64,000 nucleotides of DNA, from the NCBI GenBank assembly GCA_013339765.2, contig CM023449.1:221159555-221223554 (forward strand). The letters are read 5' to 3'. The stretch comes from Haemaphysalis longicornis. Lineage: Eukaryota; Arthropoda; Arachnida; Ixodida; Ixodidae. The notes under the pieces are model-generated. The model saw only the letters and a program-made list of their open reading frames with translations. It did not search any database and was not told the origin of the DNA. The position numbers were made by a program, and so were the translations under genes. How positions within the stretch are numbered: the first letter of the stretch is position 1; each line of letters opens with the position of its first letter. Below are positions 26,001 to 38,000 of this stretch, piece after piece.

Positions 26001-29000
26001 GTTACACTGTCGCCACGACTAGTCGTACGCGTAAATTTGAGACACATGGCCCGATGCGCGCATGCGATGCGTCGCTCCGCCCACTGTTTTTGCTCCATGG
26101 TCAACTACGACGATCGCTGAGCTGAATTTGTAGATTCTGTGCATTTGTTCGCAAGAAATGGATAAAGCAAGCAATCGTGAAGCGTTTTCTGCCTTCGGAA
26201 ACAGTCCGTGCACACGCCGGCCGCGCCTGCCAGCTCAGCACACTCAGTGGCTCGAACCGGCGCAGACCACGGTAGCAACCACGCTTGTCGCCGCTCTTCT
26301 GAATCAATCTGATCCCTAAAAAGAAGTTTCACATGGAGAAAGTAGGTGTTAGTGTGGTGGAAAATTGTGCTAGGGATTGTTGTCAGGGCTTATTTTAAAA
26401 GCGGCGATCAGATATCTGCCGCGATACAAGCCTACGCTGACCGGTCACCGCGGCGCGCGGTGCGCCAAGCGGCCGTGAGATGACGATACCTGCGCGGAAG
26501 CATCGAAACAGGCTACACAGATGTCTTGGTCACCGATCGCTCAAACGGCAGTTATAGCTCAAATAAAGTTCCACATGTGAGAAAGGGGATGATAGTGTGG
26601 TGAAAAGTTGTGTTACGGATTGTCATTCGCAGTTGCACAGATAGCGGCGATCAAATATCCGCCAGGATGCTAAGCCTAAAGTTCCCATCACCCGAGCCGA
26701 CCCGAGCAACGCAAGCCGCCGTAGCCGATCGCGTGCGGTCGACGGGAAGCGATAGAAGCCGACACCGTTCCCTTTTCGGCACTCCGAGTTACAGCGGAAT
26801 GCAGCACAAGTTGTGGGCATTGTTCCGCGCACAACGAGCACACACAAAAAATCAAACGATGTAAATACAACCACGACCCCTTCCCGCTCATGCAGGAGCT
26901 GTGGGGAATGTCGTCTGCTGCCCCTGCCGGACTGCTTAGGGACTTGGCCGCTAGGGGATTGCGCATGCGCAGTGGGGTTGTGAAAGAGGCGGATTCTGTT
27001 TTTAGAAGCATAATGCTTGATGCTGTCCATTAAGAACAAACACTTCGTTCACATCATCTTTATATCATTTCTTTTATTGATCTATTTTTCTGACAAAAAA
27101 ATGCAAGGAAGCTCACAGTAATGCATAAGCTGCACGCAACTTTCACGACCACCATGATGGTTTGAGTCCACGATTGCAGCCGATTTGCTTCATCTTCACT
27201 GCCGCAACGACCTTTACTCCATCATTGTTGCTGTAAGTGTGAGCTTTCTTCATTTTTTTGGAGCTGGTAATCATTGGACCTTACCTTGGAGGGGCATACG
27301 CTTTCATGTGTCGTTCTTGTTCCGAGCAAGTGTGGCCGCGATTATGGCAAGGCCGTGTCTAGAGTGCCGTCCGACGGTATTATAAGCACTCCACTACATC
27401 GACGTCCACCGGCGTTTTGTAACAAAATTACCGCGCCTGGCACCACATGGCTCTAGATAACGTAAAGCTAGGCAACCTAAATTAAACATAACATAACGTG
27501 ACCCAACAAACACAAAGAAACCACTTAAAACGCCAAAATTAACCTAAGCCATAAAAATTATAGTTCAATTTAAAGATGAAAAAAAAAAATAACTGAGGCA
27601 AAAGCAGGTCTCGAACCACCGTCCTTGGGATAAGGAAGCTAAGACGTGTCCTCTACACTACGACGATAGACGCTTTGGCCTGCGATAGCCAAGTATTCGA
27701 ATGTTGTGGGATGGCACTCTAGCCATGCCTGCAGCAATCAGCTAGAGTGCCGTCGGACGGCACTCTAGACACTGCGTTACGGCAAACAAGGGAGATTTCT
27801 TCTTTTTTTTTTTTTTTTGGACAATCTCCCTAAGTCGTTATGCTTGGCTTGACAAACGTGTGCTGGGGATGCCGGGCGGTTGCTGCGAGGCTTGCACTCA
27901 CAAGCGCTCGGCATTGTCTTGGTTTTTTTTTGACAGCGGACACTCAATATAACGATTTGATAAACAGCTTCGCTGTAAAAAAACATTTTCCTGAATAGTA
28001 CTTGTTGCACACTAAATTTTCAAAATATGCTTCACAGCTATTCTGCGTGCGGAACAGTGTCCAGCCGGAATATGTGTCTGCCTGAGTGTGACGGTGCTCT
28101 GTTGGCCACCATCTCCCCGCTTTAGCGGCACGAAGACTTTCTGCAGCTCATGCTGGAGGCCCACGAAGGTCGGGTCTCCACCGTCGGTGATACCACGGCC
28201 GATGCAGAGAGCAAACTGTTCGACATCGGCTCTGAAGCAAAGTCAGCTGCGGTCAAGATGTCGCCGTCGAGTGGTAAGTGCAGAAACATTTGGCATCAGT
28301 GAGTTTAGCAACACTTTGTGAAGGTCTGATGACTCCCCTTTGGCTCTTTGAAGGCTGTTTTGCAAGCTAAACAAGCTTTAATAATAATGCACTGCAGTGA
28401 TGTGTGTTTTCGACTCCGTTTCTGTCTTTGCTTTTGTCCAGGCAGTTGCAAAAGTTGGTGCAAACGATTCTGGTGCGGTGAGCAAGAAAAGTCACTGCTA
28501 TGTGTTTTGCATGATTACTACATATAGGCTGTGTCTAATCTCGCAGCAGCCGTGAAGATTACCTCCGGGAAATTCTCACAGCAGTTTCCATGAAAGCTGG
28601 CTGGCCTAAAATTTGCTGAATAATATTACGTCCCAACGTGACCTAACATAACATAACCTCACCAAACCTTGCGTAACCTAACGGAACGCGTCATAACCTA
28701 CCCAAATCTAGCCCAAGTGTAACAAACCTAATGATATCTAACCCAGCCCAACAACACAGAACAGAACCTATATTAAACGTAATTCAACCCATTCTAGAAG
28801 TCCTGTGTGTCGATCTTTTGATATAGTTATAACCACAGTAAAAAAAAAGTATTGACACAATCACGATGACCGAAAAATTCTGAAAGCTAAAAAAAGAAGC
28901 ATCACAATGTCATACTCGAATTTGAGCCTTCTCGTTTAAAACCAAGTACTACACCACTGTGTGCAGGGGCAGCTGCAAAAAACAGCTTTTTAGGGAACAT

Positions 29001-32000
29001 TTATCCGATAGAATTTCTGCGTAGCGTGCTTAGCCAACGAGAGGCGACTGCCGCGAGAAATTTGACGGTAATTCTCACAGTTGCCGGGGTAATAGACACT
29101 ACCATGACTATAACTTCTCACAGTAGTAAATTACAACTATTACCAGCTATTTGTTTGGGCTTAGCTTGCAGTACAGCCAACTACAGATTTTTCAGACATG
29201 CCTGATAATGTGCGCTACCTCTGCAGGCCCCACTAAGCCGATGTATAAGTGCCTCTGATATTTAGGTTCCTGAAATCTTCTGCCTCCGGTTTTCCAAACT
29301 TTTTGCTGTAACCAAAAGTTCCAAATTACAAAATTTGAAGTGGTCGTTGCCGTTTTGTAGTTATCCCACCCCCCATGATGCCGTTCCCTCCTTTTTAATC
29401 TCCCTTCTTTCACATGGAAGCATCACATTACGCGGAAGTCGTCACATGATGATTCCTTTTGGAGTTTTTGCTTTTCCTTGTGGTGTGTTTGGTGTGTGAT
29501 AGTTCTATTGTGTGCTCCTCTATGCTACTTTTAACTCTGACGCCGGCCTTCTGATTTGACTAATGCCTATAAAATGGCGTTTCCTGCATGCAATAATTCT
29601 CTGCGGGGGGACTGCTCGATTGTTCTGCCATGTTCATGTTCTCTCTACAGAGTCTGAAAGATCGATCGCTGCTTGTATTGTTCCAAGTGCAGTGTTAATT
29701 TCACTTCTAATGATGTTTGTCTCATCTTTCATTTCTTAACCTGATACTACTGCAGTTCCGACCTGAATTTTTTGGGCCCCGTCTGTGTGGGGTGTCGTGA
29801 TGCAAATGACATGCTGCACATGTTGCAGCACCTCATTGTGTTTGTGTGAGCAGCTACATCTCATAATTTTGTAACTGTCGAGTCTACAACAAAAATTTTA
29901 CAAAGGAAAGAATAGAAAATAAAATGACATCACATGGCTCTGATTGAACTCTTCTGACATCATCATTTCTCTCCTCCTGTTGGGACCTCTAAACTTGATC
30001 GTGATCTCTACACTTGAGCTGCAGTGCCGGTTATTATGGTTAAGCTCTTGTGAAACGCCTTGGGTTGAAGAATTGCTCTGATGATGCAAAAGTTGCACAT
30101 TAGGCTATGATCACTGTGCATCAGCAAGACCCCCCTCCCGATTAGAAGTTACATAAATGCAAGCAGCAACAATGAAAACCGAACTGCCTGGCTGGTCATT
30201 TGTATCGTGCTTGACCCACTACTGAACATTTATCCTGCAAAGCCAAGTGCAAAGGTTAGGCTCAGCCAAAGCACTGTGGTTTCGAAAGCATCTCATTCAA
30301 TGTCCTGGCTGAATTGGAGGAAATGTAAAGCAACTTTGCTGTTTCAACATTTTGGTCATCAAGTAGATGTGTACAACCGTTTTCTTTTAATGAAAAAAAA
30401 AAAAAATCACAAGACATTCTACTCTGAAAGTGGAGTAGCTGTTTAGCACACAACGCAGAATTTTGAACAAAGGTATGAACTCGTTTATTGTTTACTAAAA
30501 TATGGCGAATAAATGAAAGTAGGTGTACTAATAGCAGACTCAACTGAGTAACCAATCGTCATATATAACTTTTTGATGAGATAGTTCGATAAAGCGAGTA
30601 CAGCCGTTCTCTGCAGCCGTACTCCTCCCGCAGATGCCCATGTACTGACAACATTTACGACTTCACCGGCAACTAAGTAATAGTGATGAGTCTATGAAAC
30701 TCTGAGTAATGATGAAGTCGTCGTGTGGCCAATTGACTTATAATTGTTTTTGGAAAAATTTCGATAAAACGAGAGTGACGGCCATATTCTGCTGAGTCTT
30801 TGTAGTGCATTTGGCTTTGCCACAAATTGTTTTTGATTGCACTCAGAAAAAATACCTGTAACTTTGGGCTAATACAGTCGAAGCTCGTTCATTTGAACTC
30901 GGTTAATTTGAACTGACACCCTGGTCCCGGCACAGCCCTGTATATTTCAATGGGGGAAAACTCCTGATAATTCGAACGCATCGGTATTCAGGGCTGTGAA
31001 TTCGAACTGGGATCCCCTGGTTTCCATCGTGCCTCGCAGAAGAAGTCAGCCTAGAGTGACTACATTGCGCTGCAAATCCAAATCAAACCAAATTTACTGG
31101 AGATTCAACCCAACGAAGAAAAAAAAACAACAGCATAGCGCGTGCGCTACGCTGCTGCTACAGCTTATTTCGCTTCTGCAGCGGGAGCCGCGCCGCCAGG
31201 CCAGTTCTCCGGCACATCTCGTTTCAGGTTTTCTTTGTGCCACGGGCACTGGTCTGGGCCCCACAAACGTGCAGTAGCGCCTAATTCGCGATAACAAGTC
31301 CAGAGGTGGTTTCTTTGTGTTCTGGCCGCGCAGTGTGGCGCGATGTCCATTCGTTGTAGCGCCCGCCCGCTAATTCAAACTCCGCTTAATTCGAGCAATT
31401 TTGTGGTTCCCTGCGAGTTTGAATTGACGAGCTTTTACTGTGATGCTTTGCTTTTGAACATCAGCCTGTCAAGTTTGTTTCCTTTGTGCCCACTGAAGGG
31501 TACCTTGATTCATTATTCTTGCAGCACTGACAGAAGACGAGGCCCTGGCACAGTGCGTGGTGTTCTTCCTGGCTGGGCAGGACACGACCTCTTCGACGTT
31601 GGCCTGTGCCGCGTACCTGCTCGCGTTGAACCCTGATGCGCAAGAAGAGCTTAGGAAGGAAGTAGACGACTGCTTCGCAACTCACGTGAGTGCATTGCGT
31701 TGAAAGCCACAGCGGCAAACACCGTGTGAATGGTATTGCCACTTCTCATTCCCCATGTCCTTTCCTCTACTTCAAATGCATTTATTGCGTATGGTGACAT
31801 CTGAATAATGGCACAATGCTTTTTTTAAAAGTGACAAACTGGGCACAGTAGCTGGGATGCTGAGTGCCACCACTAATTTTAGTGGAGCAGCCCACGATTG
31901 GCAGACGATGTGGGAATACCAAATTCACAATTGGGATATGTGGATCGTTCCAGTGTCTACCTCTAGATGGGACAAATTAATCCTGCTGGCGGACCTTCCT

Positions 32001-35000
32001 TTCCTTTTTTTCTTGTCAATAAATTCATTCATTCTTCATATGTGGACGCTTGCCATGTCCAAGTGCTTCCAGCACAGAATATCTCTGCATCAGTTCCTGG
32101 ACTACCAATACGAAAATGGTCTGCACCTTTGCCAGAACGAAATAGTCACGCACTGTGCACTGGAATGTCAATGTATCGTGCCGCGCAGAGATCACAAAAT
32201 AGTTTGATTGTGCGAAATTCCGTATACAAAACCATGTCAAAATTGCATTGCAAGCACAATGCTATTGAATTGGTAAACAGCTCAAGCCGTATTGAGTACT
32301 CCCTTTGGTTGCCTGCTTTGTCAGCTTTGAATATCTGTTTCTCCTTACACCAAGCAGGAACCTGTGTTCGTTCCTTTTCTAACCATACATTTACGCGTTG
32401 TAGATTAGCAATCTTGCTTCCCCCTGGGACAACCATCCCAGTTGTGTAGTTGTGGGCTTTGAATTGCTGCTTTTGCAAATCTCCCCACACCAAGAATAAA
32501 AGCAAATTCTTTGCCTTCGCTTGGGACATTGGATCCGACATGTGGGGACCAGGGTTCCGGCCGCAAGGCTAGCTCGGCTGAACTCCGCCACGGACCGCCG
32601 ACCGGCGTGCGGCAGAGAGCAGCAAGGAACACACGAACACAACGAACGGCCAAACTCTCGTTTATTGGCGTGCCACCAAATCACGTAGCCGATTCTCGCT
32701 CGTCCCGACCCAGCCGTCCGGCGAGGATCAGGAGGCAGGCGCAAGGGGGTAGACAAAGGAAGGTGGGGAAGCCGGATCTCCGGTACTCACGTCTCTCCTC
32801 GCTGTCCGTGGCAGTGGTGACTGGCGTGGCTCCCGGTGGTATCCGTTGTGGGATATATGAGGGGTTCCTCGGGGGCCTTAGCCAGTCCTGGCATAAGCCA
32901 CCACGCTAGCTCCCGGCGTGTCAACCACGCGGGCTCCCATGGCTACGGCAGCCCAGCGAGGTTCGCCGATACGAGAACACAGTAGACAGTAGTGCCGAAG
33001 CACAGCCGTTTATTTGGGGAATCCCAAAGCATGCGAGCACAGGGCTCGACGGCATTCACGAATCACGCCGTCCGGGTCGTGACCGCGAACGGGAGGCAGG
33101 CACTCACGGCGCGCGACAAACAAAGCTCCCACCTGAGACACAAGTATCCATCACCCGCCGCGTTCCGCCGATCTCGCCCGACCGGGTCTCCGACGAGACT
33201 CTCCTCGTCTCCCGTGCGCGCACGCTCGCGCCGCCCGCGCCCGCGCGCCTATCCCCGCACACATTGGTGGCGCCATCTCTCGGGGGACGCCGACGAACCA
33301 GCGGAGCGCCGGACCGGTTCCAGCGCACAAGCGTCTCTCCCGAAGCGCGCGCTGGCTCGGGATCGCAGGTCGCGGTTCTCCACGATTCCCACAGACATTA
33401 GAATGTTTTCGGTGGCCATGTCTATAAACCGCTTGTGCAGCAATTTTGAGAAGTCTTGAAGGCCAACTTTCACACACTCAGTGTACTGGAGCATTTCCCT
33501 TGATCCGCCTTTGCCTTGGTGTAGGTGTTCCTCCTGTAGCAATGTTCAAAAGGTGTTTCGTTCCTCGTTCACCACCCCTCCCCTCAATTAGCGCTTGGGG
33601 CAATAAAAGTTTTGTTTCGCTCCTTCTATCTCTCTCATGGTACATTGGAGATGTTTGGTCTCTTTTCACATTTACTGATGCATGAAATAATTTCCAGGAC
33701 TGTCGTGCATGTCACTGATGCTCTCTTCACATTCGCTGCAGTCGCTGCAATGCATTTCATGGTATAGATTGCGGCAACACTCGTGAAAAATCAGTGTCGT
33801 CTTCACAGAGCAGGGGTGAGGCAAGCTTTCGTCTACCAAGTTGAGATTGCAAAGCTCCATATGTTCAATTTGTGCCAGGCTATGTACCGTATTTGCTCGT
33901 GCAATCAGTGCCCTTTTTTTTTCTGTAAAAGCAAAGTTGGGGTGTGTTTATTATACAGGGTAATTTTCAAAAAAAAATTTCGGGATGAACAAAGAAGGTT
34001 GCAGTGCAGAGAAAATGCATTAGTGTGATATTTGCAAACAGACAGCGTTTTCATTGCGCTACAGTCGTCTTTGTGCCTCAGTGCTTCACCCCTCGTCCGA
34101 GTCACTAGAAGCCTTGTTCAGATCGCCAGCCACTTCCAAAGTGTGCCCCCACAAGTGGCCGTCCTCGCTGCAGTCCATTTAATTTGAGATACCAGTTTTG
34201 TGACAACTGGCATTACCATGAATCACTGCTTTTCGGCGCGTGTCACTTTGACAAGCCACCCTATGTGCTCCTCTTTGTTGAACTGTCCTTCTCATGGGCA
34301 TGTGTCGGAGTTGATGGTCATCTGGTCGGTGTTCCTAATTTGCGGCAGTACAAACACTTGGTCCCGCCGCCGGCATGTGTCACAAACTTGTGAAAGTCTT
34401 TTTTTTTTTGTTGTTGTTGTTGTTGTTGTTGCAAGGAGGCAGTCGCTGACAAAGCGATATGCACCCCCTCAAGCATAGTCCATTGAGCTGCATGAGGTGT
34501 GTTTTTCACCCATTACTCGCTTTGAAAGCGGGGGAGGCAATGCCGTGCTTTGTCGCGCATGTGTTCTGACTATTTCATGCGAAATGACACAGCCTGCCTT
34601 TCGCAGGTCTTGTGCATATTCCAGGACCTCTTCTTCTACATTTGGAGCCAGTCTTTGGTCCCCTGAAGGCACGCTGCTCCTGATTCATAGCGCGCAGCTT
34701 GTCGTGCTGCTTGCACCAGTAATGCCTGTGGACTTTGTCAATTCCGAAATGCCTACCAGTAGCACGGTTTCCATGCTGTACTGCATACTCCACAGCATCT
34801 AACTTAATTAAAACCAGCCATGTAACTAACATTTTGGCCCATTGCCGACTGTAAATCACCAGATAAGCAGAGGAACAAGCAACTGACAACTCTGTTACTC
34901 AGTGGGAATGGCTGCCAGAAAAAAAGTAAGGCTAGATCCTTTGAGCGTTGTTTTGATTGCCTGTACCATGACACTGGACTGGAGTGTTCATTTTTACTCC

Positions 35001-38000
35001 GAGAGATGGCGCTAGGTTACATGCGCGATCACCATCAGCGAGAGCAAGGGAAGTGGGGAAGCTACAGTACGGCCATTCACGGGGCTACGGGGTATCAAAG
35101 TTGGAGGCGCGTTCATTTATGCGAGTGCATTCATTACGTGAGTAAACCCAGTATGATATGTGGTGTAAAATTTATGGGATTTGCACAGTAATTTGGCAAG
35201 AGTTTAACAAAAATTTAAATTCTGTGCATCTGTGTTTGCTGCTTGTTATCAAGTTTCACTGGGCTTATTTTAGTATAGTTGCAAACCAAGCTGCTTGCCC
35301 TTGGCTGTCTTTAATGCGAGCCGGCTTTTGGTCCTTTGGAGATAACAAAAAAAAATGGTAGGTAATCTCGTGACCAAGTCATGAATGGTCAGCAAAGCAA
35401 TGAAAATTAGTTACGTGATAATTTTCCTGCTCATTATAGGCTTTTTTCTCTGGATGCAGGGTCCATTAGTTGCGTATGCAATGCTTGTCCACTGCATGGA
35501 CATTATGTGACTGGGAGGGGATGGCGCATCTTAACCGAAATTGAAATCCCTTCTGCACACGTTATTATGTGTTGCGTTTGTTCCTGTTGCAACATCATGT
35601 ACACCATTAAAATTCGCACCAGCTCCTTGCCCTAGGTGGACACTTTTCGAGTGGGTCAATTTGCAGCATTTTTGCCACGGCTTGAGTTGACTGTTATGGC
35701 CCTGTCGGTTACGAATGCACATAGGGGAGGGGCGTGCAGCTTGCATCATCATTTGCAGAATTTGACATCAGTTTGGATCCCTGCACTAGTTGATTGATTG
35801 ATTGTAGGGTTTAACGCGCCGACGCAACGCAGGTGATGAGGCGCGCCGTAGTGGAGGGCTCCGGATTAATTTTGAGCACCTGGGGACCTTTAACGTGTGT
35901 CGAAATCTCGTACACATGGGCGTTTTTTGCTTTTCGGCTCCATCACAAAAGCGGCCGCCGCGGCTGGGAATCGAGCTCGCTTTGAAACAGATTACAACTA
36001 CACAGTGCATTTTGTGGCTAGACATTGATGGGCATAAAGCCATAAGAGCTCCCTATGCAGGATGGTGGTAAGCTGGACAACTTGGTATGATGGCATCCTC
36101 ACAAGCACAAAAAAAAATGGACGGGTACAAGAGAAGCGGACGAGACTATCCCTACGCTGCTTTGGCAAAAAAAAAAGAAGTAATTGGCGCTCTTGCACTA
36201 TTGGTGCGAGGTTTGAGAAACAGCAGAGCTGGTGGCCTCTATCCCTTCATCGGAAACCTGGCCGATGCGCCTCACATAACATTTCCCGAAGCGGCCACTG
36301 AAAGTTCTCCATGACTGGCAGGCCTGGATTGCCTTTTTCGCAGCTGTTCACATCTCTCCCAGAGTGGACCTCGTTAGCAAACGCTAGAACCTGCGGCAAC
36401 CAGCTTCGCGAACTCGCCGTCTGTGCTGCCCACTTTAGGCACAAACGCACGTGAACTGGCGAGTAGAAGAGCACGCAAGAGGTCATGCCACGAACGCTGG
36501 CCAGAGTGTTCTCGAAGGTCGAGCTGGTCAATGCCAGGCGCTCCTCATGGGCACATGCTCTTGTGCGCTTGGTATTTTTCCTTGATATTTTTTTTTTTTT
36601 TCTGGTAATGCTATACAATGGACCTAAAAGCTTAAACGGCTCTGCTGTTCAAAAATGTTTGTGTTTTTTTTAAAGCGAAGTTTCTTAAAGTTGGTTGTGT
36701 GAAAGAGGAATGGAACTTTTTTTTCCAAATTCATGCACATACTTTGTTCTTCGTTTGAACAGAGATGCTAGCTAAACTTCTATACCAAAGCTTATGCAAT
36801 GCGCTTTTACTTCAGGGTCCAGAACCAGGCCTTGATGTCGTGCTCAAGTTGAAGTACCTGCACTGCGTGGTTTCGGAGACATTGCGTATGTTCCCAGCTG
36901 TCCCAAGGTAACGTGCCTGGAAAAGTAAGATTTTCTGGCGTTTAAATGTGTGCTTTATGGGACCCTGGCCTACCTCAGTGACCATCTAGGCCGATAGGTT
37001 GATGTTCCATGCTTATGCAAGGCAGAGGAGAAGTTAGCAGTCAGTTAAGCTACTGGTGCAGCCATGACGGGTGAGCACAGGCAGCAATGTTGCTTTTGAA
37101 GCCAGGGACACAACGCTTCCTTTATTGCATCACGCCACTGCACCCACACCTGAAAAGGCTGACAAAATATATAGGGTGTTACAGGAGGCACTGCATACTG
37201 ATTCATGCTACTATAGTTAGTATATGTTAGTCAGTATGACAGTCTGTGTGCTCATGCTCGACTAAGCAACATGTGGGAAAAGCAGCTGTGAGCACAGGGC
37301 AGGAGAGGAAGGGCCTCTTGGGAGCATGGGAGTGTGAAGGGCTGTTTCTATGCGTGAGCTGTTTCCACTGAGATTAGGGGACTGGGTGATGCGACATGAT
37401 GCATTTATCTCTTTCAACAAAGCACGAAGAGCAGGTTGCTCAGAAACCACGAGATGCTTCCATTTACATATCTTTGCAAAGGTGAGGCAGCTGCGCATAT
37501 TGCGCAGTTTTGATACAAATTTGTTTTCCTGTGCCAGGCTGCTCCAAAAGCTTGAAAATTGCGCCAAACTGCTCCAAAACGGTCTGAGGGCCAGGGATTT
37601 TAACGTTACCGTCAGTTTCAGTGGGGAAAAACGCTTACTGGCGGCATACTTTTACACCATCTCCAAGGTGATGCTGTTTGTAAAGGTTTAATTGATTGAT
37701 CATTCAATAAAAAACCCGCAAAAAATTGTCGGAGGGTTGCAAGCTGGGCTAGCTGGAAAGACATTCTTGGATAAAACCAGCGCAAACTCAGACAAAGCCG
37801 AAGGAAGGGCAACAAAAGGACAGCCGCTGGTCTAACAACTAAATTTTAATGTCATGAAGGGCGAATATAAATACTCAACACAAACAATAAAGTAATAAAA
37901 AGACATTGCGCATGGTCGAAACAAGTTTACAATGGTCACGGTGATACCACAACTAGATATACACATGTTACAGTCAAGGCACACGCAGATATGCAATCTC

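Larger units (their letters stand above)
24468..28125 (+). other. P450 intron (3.7 kb) containing an antisense THAP-like gene start
   Basis: GT-AG intron. The first 1.1 kb is plain AT-rich sequence. From 25560 to 27050 it becomes GC-richer and holds the THAP exons, a tandem duplication and an NRF1-type palindrome on the opposite strand. A MITE at 27355-27772 follows. Confidence 0.7.
28274..31524 (+). other. P450 intron (3.3 kb) with two MITEs
   Basis: GT-AG intron with MITEs at 28531-29099 and 30875-31440. Between them is AT-rich sequence without coding signal. Confidence 0.75.
33887..35151 (-). mobile_element. Deleted pogo/Tigger-like transposon
   Basis: Ends CCGTATTTGCTCGTGCAATC and the inverse of CTGGGTTTACTCACGTAATG, with about 18 of 27 positions matching and TA on both sides (33885-33886, 35152-35153). 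The minus strand inside carries transposase DNA-binding pieces (34086-34805). At 1.27 kb it is far too short for a full pogo transposase, so the DDE catalytic core has been lost. Confidence 0.8.
31686..36815 (+). other. P450 intron (5.1 kb) with pogo relic, GC-rich block and SINE
   Basis: GT-AG intron. It holds an AATAAA-ended repeat tail near 31980-32040, the GC-rich block at 32560-33400, the pogo-like element at 33887-35151 and an antisense SINE fragment at 35790-35975. Confidence 0.75.
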
